Assembly (NCBI GenBank): GCA_040879985.1
Contig: JBBDJH010000012.1
Location: forward strand, 1 to 64,000
Reading direction: 5' to 3'
Origin: VRUE01 sp040879985
Lineage (GTDB): Bacteria > Actinomycetota > Thermoleophilia > Solirubrobacterales > 70-9
DNA: 64,000 nucleotides
Both the position numbers and the translations under genes were made by a program. The notes beneath the pieces were generated by a model that worked only from the letters and a program-made list of their open reading frames with translations, ran no database searches and had not been told where the DNA came from. Below are positions 47,358 through 57,825 of the stretch, piece after piece; position 1 is the stretch's first letter; every line of letters begins with the position of its first letter.

Positions 47358-48212
47358 GTGCAGTTCGAGTTCCCCGGCACGCTAGCCCTGCCGGACGGCC
47401 GCTATCTGGCCCGCGAAGGCGGCGGCGAGGACGACCAGCGCGTGCTCGTCGTCGAAACCGCCGCCGCGCCGCCGCCGGGACGGCGACGCAGGCGACGCCC
47501 GAAGGACGCCCAGGCCGGAGCCGAGCCCGCCCCCCTGCCGCTGACCCGGATCACCGCGGTGCGCGCGCAGGAACCCTTCGAGTCGGAGGCGGACGCCGCC
47601 GGCTGGCTGGAGCGGACCGCCGCCGCCGAGGAAACGATCGACGCGGCGGTCGCCGAAGCGATCGGGCTGCTCAACCGTGCGCTGCACGCGCAAGGGGTCG
47701 CGGCGGCCGATCCTCTCTGGGATGAACTGCGGCCGGTGCGGGCGACCAAAGTACGGATCGGCCACGGCAGCGGCGATGAGGTCGCCGCCGGGCGCTTCTC
47801 CGAGGCGCGGGACGTCGACGTCCGCGGCGGCGCCGGCGCACGCCGCCGCCGCGACGAGGAGCTGCGCCCGCAGGAGCGCCTGGCGGCGATCCTCGGCGGC
47901 CGCGAGCAGATCGACGCCTGCGAGACGCTGCTGCTGCGCGCCCGCGCCGACCTCGACGCGGGACGCCCCCGCGAGGCGGCGCTACAGCTGCGCGTCGCCC
48001 TAGAGGCCCTGCTGGTCGAGCTAAGCGGCGCCCTCAAGGACCCCGGACACGAAGAGGACCTGGGCAAGCTGAAGGAGCGACGCCATGAGGCCGGCAGCGC
48101 CGCCAACGCAGCGATCCATGGCAGCTTGAGCGTCGACGAGGAGCGCCAGATCAACGAACTAACCGAGCTCTGCGAACGAGTCCTCCGCCGCCGCCGCGTA
48201 CTAAGGGGCTGA
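47358..48212 (+). CDS. Hypothetical protein with helical (HEPN-like) C-terminus
   Basis: 284 residues if it starts at the GTG 47358; a CTG at 47337 overlapping the upstream stop is another option. The N-terminus is a beta-rich FVQFEFPGTLALPDGRYLAR stretch, then an Arg-rich linker (about 35-60). A helical half contains QLRVALEALLVELSGALKDP and RHEAGSAANAAIHGSL, reminiscent of HEPN folds but without the RxxxxH motif. No family is recognised. The stop codon lies inside the left arm of the nested palindrome at 48205-48303. Confidence 0.65.
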   Translation: MQFEFPGTLALPDGRYLAREGGGEDDQRVLVVETAAAPPPGRRRRRRPKDAQAGAEPAPLPLTRITAVRAQEPFESEADAAGWLERTAAAEETIDAAVAEAIGLLNRALHAQGVAAADPLWDELRPVRATKVRIGHGSGDEVAAGRFSEARDVDVRGGAGARRRRDEELRPQERLAAILGGREQIDACETLLLRARADLDAGRPREAALQLRVALEALLVELSGALKDPGHEEDLGKLKERRHEAGSAANAAIHGSLSVDEERQINELTELCERVLRRRRVLRG

Positions 48213-48303
48213 CACGGGGACACCCCCGGACCGGCGGATACTCAAAACGCCGGGCTAATTAGCCCGGCGTTTGTTGGGCCGGGGGTGTCCCCGTGGCAGC
48301 CCC
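48205..48303. terminator. Nested palindrome acting as a bidirectional terminator
   Basis: Outer arms 48205-48229 and 48279-48303 match at 24 of 25 positions. Inside, 48245-48272 is a perfect 28-bp palindrome (AAACGCCGGGCTAATT and its mirror) giving T-rich ends in both directions. It lies between convergent genes and contains one stop codon. The same nested design is seen in the other palindromic elements. Confidence 0.8.
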
Positions 48304-48304
48304 C

Positions 48305-48979
48305 TCACAGCACCAGTCGCCGGCTGACAACCCCGTCGAGCAGCGACTCGGCGATGTGGTGGGCCTCGTCGAGCGCGATCCCCTCCAGCGACGGGACCCC
48401 GATCACGGTGAGGCCGGCGGCGCGGGCAGCGGCTACGCCGGTCGGCGAGTCCTCCAGCGCGACGACGTCGGGGCCGGGAGCGACACCGAGCCGGCGGCAC
48501 GCCTCCAGGTAGGGGTCGGGGGCGGGCTTGGGGGCGGCGACTTCGTGGGCGCTGAGGATGACGTCGAAGCGGTCGTGGAAGCCGACGATCTCGAGCGAGC
48601 GGCGGACGAAGGCGAGCGGCGAGTTGGAGACGAGGCCGATCGGCGTTCCGCGCTGCTTCAGCGAGTGCAGCAGCTCCGCCGCGCCGACCATCGCCTCCAC
48701 CCCGTGCTCGAGCTCGGCGATCACCAGCTCGTTGAGCTCCTCGATCAGGTCGAGGGCGCGGCCCGGCTCACCGAGGCGGCGCTCGAGCACGCCGCCGGCG
48801 ATCTCGGCCGAGGTCCCGACCAGCTCGAGCTTGTCGGCGGGGGTGAACTCGAGCCCGCGGCGCTGGAAGAGGTCGCGCTCGGCCCGCGTCCAGACCGACT
48901 CGGTGTCGAGCAGCAATCCGTCGTTGTCGAAGACGACCGCCGCGGGCAGGCCCGCCACGCCGTTGTCCACGCCGGCCAT
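48305..48979 (-). CDS. HAD-superfamily phosphatase/phosphoglucomutase-like protein
   Basis: 224 residues. Motif I FDNDGLLLDTE holds the nucleophile Asp18 and acid/base Asp20. Then LVSNSPLAFVRR (motif II), KPAPDPYLEACRRLG (motif III Lys) and VALEDSPTGVAAARAAGLTV (motif IV). The cap is of the beta-phosphoglucomutase type, so the substrate is a sugar phosphate or related ester. It starts directly after the sirtuin stop, so the two probably share a transcript. Confidence 0.88.
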   Translation of the reverse strand: MAGVDNGVAGLPAAVVFDNDGLLLDTESVWTRAERDLFQRRGLEFTPADKLELVGTSAEIAGGVLERRLGEPGRALDLIEELNELVIAELEHGVEAMVGAAELLHSLKQRGTPIGLVSNSPLAFVRRSLEIVGFHDRFDVILSAHEVAAPKPAPDPYLEACRRLGVAPGPDVVALEDSPTGVAAARAAGLTVIGVPSLEGIALDEAHHIAESLLDGVVSRRLVL

Positions 48980-49734
48980 CTAGGCGAGCGCCGTGAGCAC
49001 GGCGCCCAGCTCCTCGTCGACCTCGCCGTCGAGCTTCAGCGCCGCGTCGCCGTCGTAGGGCGTCGGCCCCTGCGTGACGATCGCCAGCTTGCCGCCGCGG
49101 GACCGCGTCACCTCGGGCAGGCCCGCGACCGGGTGGACGACCAGCGAGCTGCCGACGCAGAGCATCAGCTCGGCCCGCGCGGCCAGCTCCTGGGCCCGGC
49201 GCATCGCCGCCTCGGGCAGCATCTCGCCGAAGAGGACGACGTCGGGCTTGACCGCGCCGCCGCAGGAGGCGCAGAGCGCGACGCCGTCACCGTCGAACAG
49301 CGCCTCGACCTCGTCCAGCCCGTAGGAGGCGTCGCACTCGCGGCAGGCGGAGGTTTCGATCGAGCCGTGCATCTCGACCACCTCGCGCGAGCCGGCGGCG
49401 CGATGCAGCCGGTCGATGTTCTGCGTGATCACGCCCTCCAGCAACCCGCGCCGCTCGAGCTCGGCCAGCGCCTCGTGGGCGGCGTTCGGCAGCTTGTCGC
49501 CGAGCGAGTGGAAGCGCGGCCGGTAGTAGGACCAGAAGCGGGCCGGATCGCGCTCGAAGACGTCGATGTGAGCGACCTCCATCGGGTCGACGTTCGCCCA
49601 CAGCCCGGTCTCCGGCGTGCGGAAGTCGGGGATCCCCGACGGCACCGAGACCCCCGCCCCGGTCAGCGCCACCGTGCAGCGAGACTCGCGGATCAACTCC
49701 GCCAGCCGCTCGACGGCGCCCGCTGTCGCTGTCG

Positions 49735-49750
<16 letters not shown>
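48980..49750 (-). CDS. cobB: Sir2-family NAD-dependent protein deacylase
   Basis: 256 residues from a GTG at 49750 that overlaps the FadB gene end by 16 bases; the longer open frame reads into that gene. NAD-binding ALTGAGVSVPSGIPDFR (about 29-45), TQNIDRLHRAAG, catalytic histidine in EMHGS, and a four-cysteine zinc site (CREC and CASC) are present. Such enzymes remove acetyl or other acyl groups from lysines, often on acyl-CoA synthetases. Its place between a beta-oxidation protein and a HAD enzyme fits carbon metabolism control. Confidence 0.93.
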
Positions 49751-51735
<1,985 letters not shown>

Positions 51736-51783
51736 TTCGGTGGATTCCTCCTGGTCGGGGACGGGAAGGCTATAGCCGCACGT

Positions 51784-51830
51784 CGATCGCAGCATTTGGG
51801 GGGCTATGGCCCGGAAAAAGCTGCGATCGG
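51784..51830. repeat. Palindromic element (subfamily B, copy 2)
   Basis: ATCGCAGC and GCTGCGAT arms flank a centre with CTATGGCCCGG. On the minus strand 51830-51801 matches 22165-22194 in ispD at 28 of 30 positions. It lies in the 263-base region between the divergent FadB-type and glnN genes, about 50 bases from the FadB start. Confidence 0.82.
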
Positions 51831-51998
51831 CGCGGCGGATTGCCGACACGGACAAAGGCGCCGGGAGATCGTTGTACCGGCGTATAAAGGCATCTGCGCC
51901 GCGCTCCCATTAGGCTCCTCTGGCTCTTGGTAAGGGAGTGACCGGCAATCGATCGTGCCCGCCGGGCGGGCACGCCATAAGCGAGGACTGACACAGCG

Positions 51999-54149
51999 AT
52001 GACTCGGATCCGCCAGCAGAACGTGACCGCCGCGCAGTGGAGCTCCAACGGGGAGGCGCTCGGCGCGACCGACCTGACCCTGCCCGAGAACAACCCCTTC
52101 GGCGCCAACGTCTTCTCCGTCACCGTGCAGCGCGAACGCCTGCCCGTCGACGTCTTCGAGAAGCTGCAGGCGACCCTCGAGGGCGGCGAGGCGCTCGACC
52201 CGAGCCTCGCCGACGCCGTCGCCGAGGCGATGAAGGAGTGGGCGCTGGAGAACGGCGCCACCCACTTCACCCACATGTTCCAGCCGCTGACCGGCTCGAC
52301 CGCGGAGAAGCACGACTCCTTCTTCGAGCCCGCCGGCGAGGGCACCGCGCTGGCCGGCTTCTCCGGCAAGGAGCTGGTCCAGGGCGAGCCCGACGCCTCC
52401 TCGTTCCCGACCGGCGGCGTCCGCGCCACCTTCGAGGCGCGCGGCTACACCGCCTGGGACCCGACCTCGCCCGCCTTCATCCTCGAGAACCCGAACGGGG
52501 CGCTGCTCTGCATCCCGACCGCCTTCGCCTCCTGGACCGGCGAGGCGCTCGACGCGAAGATCCCCCTGCTGCGCTCGATGGACGCACTCTCGCGCTCGGC
52601 GATCAAAGCGCTGCGGCTGCTCGGCGACACGCAGAGCAAGCGCGTCTTCACCACCGTCGGCCCCGAGCAGGAGTACTTCCTGATCGACGAGCAGTACTAC
52701 TTCGAGCGGCCCGACCTGATCTCGACCGGCCGCACGCTGTTCGGCGCCAAGCCGCCGAAGGGCCACGAGCTCGACGACCACTACTTCGGCTCGATCCCCG
52801 AGCGCGTCCTGGCCTGCATGATGGAGGCCGAATTCGAGATGCGCAAGCTCGGCATCCCGGTCAAGACCCGCCACAACGAGGTCGCGCCGGCCCAGTACGA
52901 GATCGCGCCGATGTTCGAGAACTCCAACGTCGGCTCCGACCACCAGCAGCTGCTGATGCAGGTGCTTGAGAGCGTCGCCCGGCGCTACGGCCTGGTCTGC
53001 CTCCTGCACGAGAAGCCCTTCGCCGGCGTCAACGGCTCGGGCAAGCACAACAACTGGTCGATGGGCACCGAGAACGGCGGCAACCTGCTCGACCCCGGCG
53101 ACACCCCCGCCGACAACATCCACTTCCTCTTCTTCTGCGCCGCCGTGATCCAGGCGGTTAACAAGCACCAGGGACTGCTGCGCGCCTCGGTCGCCAACAT
53201 CGGCCAGGACCACCGGCTCGGCGCCAACGAGGCGCCGCCGGCGATCATCTCGATCTTCCTCGGCGGCGAGCTGGAAAGGGTCTTCGAGGCGATCGCGACC
53301 GGCGAGGGCGACCCGAACACGCCGGCCTCGTTCCTCGAGCTGGGGGCGACGGTCCTGCCGGCCCTGCCGATGCACGGCGGCGACCGCAACCGCACCTCGC
53401 CGTTCGCCTTCACCGGCAACAAATTCGAGTTCCGGGCGCTGGGGTCGAGCATGTCGCTGGCCTTCCCCAACACGGTGCTGAACACGATCGCCGCCGAGGC
53501 GATCGACGAGCTCGCCGGCAAGCTGGAGGAGAAGATCTCCGCCGGGACGCCGATGCCGGAGGCCGTGATCTCGATCGTCAAGGACAGCTACAGCGCCAAC
53601 AAAGCGGTCTGCTTCAGCGGCGACAACTACGCCGAGGAGTGGCACGCGGAGGCCGAGCAGCGCGGCTTGAAGAACCTGCGCACGACGCCGGAGGCGCTGC
53701 CCGAGGTGATCGCCGAGCAGACGGTCGCCGCCTTCGAGAACTACGACGTGCTCTCCAAACGCGAGCTCGAGTCGCGCTATGAGGTCTGGCTCGAGCAGTA
53801 CGCGATCCGCGCCAACATCGAGGCCGAGACGACGCACTCGATCGCCATGACGATGATCCTGCCGGCGTCGCTGCGCTACCTGGCTCTGATCGCCGAGTCC
53901 GGCGCGGCCGACGGCGTCGCCGGCGAGATCAAGGCGCTGCTCGAGTCGCTCGGCGCCTCGCTGCTCGAGCTCGAGCAGGCCAACGCCTACCCGGACGAGC
54001 TCGAGGGCCTCGAACTCGCGATCCACGCCCGCGACAAGCAGCTGGCGGCGATGGACAAGGTGCGCGAGGCGGCCGACAAGCTGGAGAAGGTCGTCGCCGA
54101 CGACCTCTGGCCGCTGCCCAAGTACGAGGAGATGCTGTTCATCAAGTAG
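51999..54149 (+). CDS. glnN: Type III glutamine synthetase
   Basis: 716 residues, the long GSIII length. The catalytic core has GPEQEYFLIDEQYYF, TRHNEVAPAQYEIAPMFENS, NGSGKHNNWSMGTENG and GNKFEFRALGSSMS, which bind metal, glutamate and ATP. It condenses ammonia and glutamate using ATP. The C-terminal GSIII extension (about 590-716) is present. GAGGA precedes the ATG, and a GTGCCCGCC/GGCGGGCAC hairpin lies about 20 bases further up. It sits 8.5 kb from amtB-glnB, so it is not in an ammonium operon. Its end overlaps the methyltransferase gene by eight bases. Confidence 0.95.
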   Translation: MTRIRQQNVTAAQWSSNGEALGATDLTLPENNPFGANVFSVTVQRERLPVDVFEKLQATLEGGEALDPSLADAVAEAMKEWALENGATHFTHMFQPLTGSTAEKHDSFFEPAGEGTALAGFSGKELVQGEPDASSFPTGGVRATFEARGYTAWDPTSPAFILENPNGALLCIPTAFASWTGEALDAKIPLLRSMDALSRSAIKALRLLGDTQSKRVFTTVGPEQEYFLIDEQYYFERPDLISTGRTLFGAKPPKGHELDDHYFGSIPERVLACMMEAEFEMRKLGIPVKTRHNEVAPAQYEIAPMFENSNVGSDHQQLLMQVLESVARRYGLVCLLHEKPFAGVNGSGKHNNWSMGTENGGNLLDPGDTPADNIHFLFFCAAVIQAVNKHQGLLRASVANIGQDHRLGANEAPPAIISIFLGGELERVFEAIATGEGDPNTPASFLELGATVLPALPMHGGDRNRTSPFAFTGNKFEFRALGSSMSLAFPNTVLNTIAAEAIDELAGKLEEKISAGTPMPEAVISIVKDSYSANKAVCFSGDNYAEEWHAEAEQRGLKNLRTTPEALPEVIAEQTVAAFENYDVLSKRELESRYEVWLEQYAIRANIEAETTHSIAMTMILPASLRYLALIAESGAADGVAGEIKALLESLGASLLELEQANAYPDELEGLELAIHARDKQLAAMDKVREAADKLEKVVADDLWPLPKYEEMLFIK

Positions 54150-54960
54150 GCAGCGTCACCGTCGTCAGCAGGTACTCGGCGCGGACCCGCATCGAGCCGT
54201 CGTCGGCTTCGTTGAAGCGCTCCTCGAGCCCGATCAGGTCGGCGCGGGCGGCGTCCCACTTGCCCTGCGGCTCGAGCGTCGCCTTGGCGACCACGATGGG
54301 CCCGAGCATCCGCTCGCAATAGTCGAGCCAGTCCTCCAGCGACTCCCACTCCCACTCGGCCATCCGTCGTTCGAAGCTGAGCTCGGCTTCGGCGGCGGAG
54401 AAGAGCTCGCGCACGTGGTCCTCGGTGCCCCACATCGCCGGCGGCACGAAGCCCTCGGGCGGCGGCGGCATGTGCTCGCCGATCGTCTTGAACATCTGGC
54501 CGTTCAGGCCCTCCGGCGTCCATGCGGCAACGGCGATCTTCGCTCCCGGCCGGGCGACCCTGAGCAACTCGCCGGCGGCCATCTGGTGCCTGGGGGCGAA
54601 CATCGCGCCGAAGATCGAGGTGACGCGGTCGAAGGCGGAGTCCTCGAAGGGCAGCTCCTCGGCGTTGCCGACGACCAGCTCGGCCTCGAGGCCGGCCTCG
54701 GCGAAACGGGCGCGGGCGGCGTCGATCAGCTCGGGGACGAGGTCGAGGCCGCTGACGCGGGCGCCGCGCCGCGCGGCGGCGATCGCGGCGTTGCCGCTGC
54801 CGGTGGCGACATCGAGGAAGTCGTGCCCCTCGCCCACGCCGATCGACTCGACCACCTCGTCGGCGACGTCCTGGACGATCGGGGCGAAGCCGGGCCAGTC
54901 GCCCGCGCTCCAGATCCGGCGCTGCCCTTCCTTGATCTGCTCGGCGGTTGCGGTGTCCAT
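54142..54960 (-). CDS. Class I SAM-dependent methyltransferase
   Basis: 272 residues from ATG at 54960, which follows GAGGAGGAGACG. Motif I DVATGSGNAAIAAARRGARV (about 48-67), an acidic strand-2 GLDLVPEL and motif IV-like FEDSAFDRVTSIFGAMFAP show the Rossmann methyltransferase fold. The region ELLRVARPGAKIAVAAWTPE is UbiE-like, so a small molecule is a more likely substrate than nucleic acid. It is convergent with glnN and no neighbour reveals the substrate. Confidence 0.82.
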   Translation of the reverse strand: MDTATAEQIKEGQRRIWSAGDWPGFAPIVQDVADEVVESIGVGEGHDFLDVATGSGNAAIAAARRGARVSGLDLVPELIDAARARFAEAGLEAELVVGNAEELPFEDSAFDRVTSIFGAMFAPRHQMAAGELLRVARPGAKIAVAAWTPEGLNGQMFKTIGEHMPPPPEGFVPPAMWGTEDHVRELFSAAEAELSFERRMAEWEWESLEDWLDYCERMLGPIVVAKATLEPQGKWDAARADLIGLEERFNEADDGSMRVRAEYLLTTVTLPT

Positions 54961-55029
54961 CGTCTCCTCCTCTTCGACCGGATATAGAGCCAACTCGAAG
55001 GTAACGGCAAGACGGCGTCAGGGCAAGGG

Positions 55030-56259
55030 CTACCCGCGCAGCGGATTGAGGTCGGCGAGCAGCTCGACCAGGCGCGGCTCGGGCTCTTCGTCGTCGATGA
55101 CCACAGCGGTTCCCGGCCAGGCGTAATGCAGGTAGCGGCTGTAGGCCTGGCGCGAGCCGAGGTCGGGCTCGTAGATCCACGAGCCGGTGTTCCAGTAGCG
55201 CGTGCGCGAGTCGCCGCTGGAGCGGACGCAGGCCAGCGGCTGGTGGGTGTGGGCGAAGACGATCCTGTCGCTTTGCTCGGCCCAGCCGAGGTTGGCGACC
55301 ACCTCGGCGAAGGCCTCGAGCGCTCGCTCGGAGGGGTCGCTGGGCGAGACGACGCTGGCGGCCGGGTAGGTCGGTCGCGGCCAGGCGGCGTCGGGGGCGG
55401 GCTGCTCGCGGCGCTGGCGCTCAGCCTCGGCCCGGACAATCGAGTCGTAGTGCCGCTCGCTGGGCAGCTCCTCGCCGGTGCCGGTGCGATCGCCGGCGCC
55501 GCGGTCGCGCAGTTCGGCGGCGAGGCGCTTGACGCCGCGCACGGGCAGGCCCAGCGCCGAGCCGAGCCGACCGGCGCGCTGCACGGCCCGGAAGACGTTC
55601 TGCTGGGCGTGAGTCCCGTGCGGCATCTGGGCGGCGATGTAGAGCCACTCGGTGAGCAGCGTGATCACCGACTCGTAGTCCTCGATCGTCTTCGGCTGCT
55701 CCGGCCCGCCCGTCGCGATCCCCCACAGCGCCCGGGTCAGCAGGCGGTCGCCGCGCGAGCCGGCGAGCCGGGCGTGCGGGTCCAGGTAGTGACCGTGGGT
55801 GCAGAGGACGCCGGCGAAGCTGTAGGTCGGGTAGGCGATCTCGACCTCGACCCCGGGCAGGCGGCGGGAGAGGAAGGAGCGGAAGAAGCCGGGCCCCGTC
55901 CGGTCCGGGTCGTCGCCGGCGAGCGCGCTCCCCGCCGCGGTCGGCGAGAGCCCCGCGGCGAGCTGCGCCTCGAGCCGGTTCTCGGCGTCGCGGTGGACGA
56001 GGTGGTGGTCGTGGTTGCCGGCGAGGAAGACGAGCCGCTTGCCGGGCAGCTTCTCGGCGATCAGGCGCAGCAGGCCGTCGCCGGCATCGACCGCGTCGCC
56101 GACCGAGCCGAAGAGGAAGTCGAAGAGGTCGCCGAGAAAGATCAGCTCGTCGATTCCCTCCAGGGCCGGCGCCAGGCGTTCCAGGTAGGCCTCCTCGGCG
56201 AGCAGGTCGCGGCCGGTCCAGGCGCCAAAGTGGGTGTCGGAGATGACCAGGGCTCGCAT
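55030..56259 (-). CDS. Calcineurin-like metallophosphoesterase
   Basis: 409 residues. The two-metal site motifs occur in order: ISDTHFGAW, ELIFLGDLFDFLFG, FLAGNHDHHLVH, LCTHGHYLDPHARL and VFAHTHQPLACV near residue 340. A large insert between 150 and 330 separates the last histidines from the front, which is unusual for UDP-diacylglucosamine hydrolases and suggests a different phosphodiester substrate. It follows the P450 gene by only 28 bases on the same side of the cluster but is read independently. Confidence 0.85.
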   Translation of the reverse strand: MRALVISDTHFGAWTGRDLLAEEAYLERLAPALEGIDELIFLGDLFDFLFGSVGDAVDAGDGLLRLIAEKLPGKRLVFLAGNHDHHLVHRDAENRLEAQLAAGLSPTAAGSALAGDDPDRTGPGFFRSFLSRRLPGVEVEIAYPTYSFAGVLCTHGHYLDPHARLAGSRGDRLLTRALWGIATGGPEQPKTIEDYESVITLLTEWLYIAAQMPHGTHAQQNVFRAVQRAGRLGSALGLPVRGVKRLAAELRDRGAGDRTGTGEELPSERHYDSIVRAEAERQRREQPAPDAAWPRPTYPAASVVSPSDPSERALEAFAEVVANLGWAEQSDRIVFAHTHQPLACVRSSGDSRTRYWNTGSWIYEPDLGSRQAYSRYLHYAWPGTAVVIDDEEPEPRLVELLADLNPLRG

Positions 56260-56287
56260 GATGGTCCGCCCCTACCGGGCGGCTCGC

Positions 56288-57739
56288 TCACGCGCGGGAC
56301 AGTACCCGCATCCGCAGACCGCCCCGCGGCGACAGGGTGGGCATCTGCCGCACCGTCATCGAGCGGCCCGGCAGCGCGTCGAGCCGCAGGCGCTGCAGCA
56401 GCATCGTCGCCACCAGCTTCACCTCGGTCTGGCCGAAGCGCTTGCCGATGCAGATCCGCCTGCCGCCGCCGAAGGGGACGTAGGCGCCGCGCGGCAGCGC
56501 CGCCTTGCGCTCGCGGGTGAAGCGCTCGGGGATGAAGGCCTCGGGGTCGGGGAAGACCTCGGGAATGCGGTGGCTGGCCCAGGAGCAGTAGTTGACGTAG
56601 GCGCCGCGGCTGACCCGGTGGCCGCCGAACTCGAAGTCGCGCACCGCCCGCCGCGGGCCGATCCAGGCCGGTGGGTAGAGCCGCAGGACCTCATCGAGGA
56701 CCATCTCGAGGTAGGGCATCTCCTTCTCGAGCCGGTCGATGTCGGGCGGCTCGCCGCCCAGCACCTCGTCCTGCTCCGCCTGCAGCCGCCCGACCACGTC
56801 CGGGTGGCGGGCCAGCTCGTGCATCATGAAGGTCAGGGTCGAGGTCGAGGTGTCGTGGCCGGCGAACATCAGGGTCATCGTCTGGTCGCGGATCTCCTTG
56901 TCGGAGAAGCCCTCGCCCTCCTCGTCGCGGACGCCGACCAGCAGGCTGAGGATGTCCATCCGCTCGGGATCCGGGTCGCGGCGGCGCTGGGCGATCTCGG
57001 CGTAGACGATCTCGTCGAGGATCGCCCGCGAGGCGGTCATCTTCGACCAGGGCGAGCCCCGGCCGCGCAGCAGCCGCAGGTGGAAATCGATCCCGTAGAA
57101 GCCGAGCGCGCGCTCGAAGTGCTCAGCCGCGGCGGCGCCCTTGCCAGCCTCGTCGGGGTCGAGGCCGAGCAGCGCCCGCATCGCGATCCGCATCGCCAGG
57201 CCGCGCATCCACTCGTAGACGTCGACGACCTCACCGGGCCGCAGCGACTTGACCGCCGGGGCCGCCTCGGCGATCATCGCCTCGACCGAGGCCGCCACCT
57301 GCTCGCGGTGGAAGGCCGGCATCATGATCGCCCGCGCCCGGTCGTGGTAGGCGTCGTCGATCGTCAGCAGGCCGTCGCCGAGCAGCGGGATCAGGTCGCC
57401 GAAGCTGCCCTCGCGCCAGTGGAAGCTCTCCGGCTGGGCGACGGTGACGAAGTGGTTGGCCTCCGGGCCGAGCATGAAGATCACCGGGTGGTGGAGCAGG
57501 CGGACGCTGAAGATCGGCCCATGCTCTTCGTAGAGGTCGAGCAGCAGCGGCAGCGGGTCGCTGGCCGCCTGCAGGGTGCGACCCATGCTGAAGTCCTGCG
57601 GTCCGGGCGGGTAGGCGCCGTGGCGGCGCACGCGGATCTCGGCGCGGACGTCTTCGGCCACCCGGCGCAGCGGGTTGTCGCTCAGCGTCTCCGGCGGCGG
57701 GACGCGGCGGGCGGGCGCGGCGGCGGCCTCAGGCGGCAT
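56288..57739 (-). CDS. Cytochrome P450
   Basis: 483 residues. The I-helix AGHDTSTSTLTFMMHELARH, K-helix EVLRLYPPAW with ExxR, and the haem-cysteine loop FGGGRRICIGKRF (about 425-437) are intact, so it should bind haem and activate oxygen. No membrane anchor or fused reductase is seen. The style (early sequence TLSDNPLRRVAEDVRAEI) fits large actinobacterial and cyanobacterial CYP102/120-like or CYP110-like clans. The substrate is unknown and no ferredoxin partner is adjacent. Confidence 0.92.
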   Translation of the reverse strand: MPPEAAAAPARRVPPPETLSDNPLRRVAEDVRAEIRVRRHGAYPPGPQDFSMGRTLQAASDPLPLLLDLYEEHGPIFSVRLLHHPVIFMLGPEANHFVTVAQPESFHWREGSFGDLIPLLGDGLLTIDDAYHDRARAIMMPAFHREQVAASVEAMIAEAAPAVKSLRPGEVVDVYEWMRGLAMRIAMRALLGLDPDEAGKGAAAAEHFERALGFYGIDFHLRLLRGRGSPWSKMTASRAILDEIVYAEIAQRRRDPDPERMDILSLLVGVRDEEGEGFSDKEIRDQTMTLMFAGHDTSTSTLTFMMHELARHPDVVGRLQAEQDEVLGGEPPDIDRLEKEMPYLEMVLDEVLRLYPPAWIGPRRAVRDFEFGGHRVSRGAYVNYCSWASHRIPEVFPDPEAFIPERFTRERKAALPRGAYVPFGGGRRICIGKRFGQTEVKLVATMLLQRLRLDALPGRSMTVRQMPTLSPRGGLRMRVLSRA

Positions 57740-57756
57740 CGGCCGATCCTAGCTGG

Positions 57757-57825
57757 CTGACCGGCCAGGGGGGTGGTCGAGGTTTGAGTCGCATAGCGGT
57801 TCAAACCTCGACCACCTCCGGTCAG
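57757..57825. repeat. Nested hairpin element between rlmN and the P450 gene
   Basis: Inner arms GGTGGTCGAGGTTTGA (57772-57787) and its perfect complement (57801-57816) are surrounded by CTGACCGG (57757-57764) and CCGGTCAG (57818-57825). It contains most of the rlmN stop region. It has the same outer/inner plan as the other palindromic elements but a different sequence. Confidence 0.75.

Noticed and set aside
51804..54026. 740-residue open frame antisense to glnN
   Set aside because: Low-complexity Leu/Gly/Arg/Asp sequence typical of the reverse strand of GC-rich genes; glnN is complete on the other strand.
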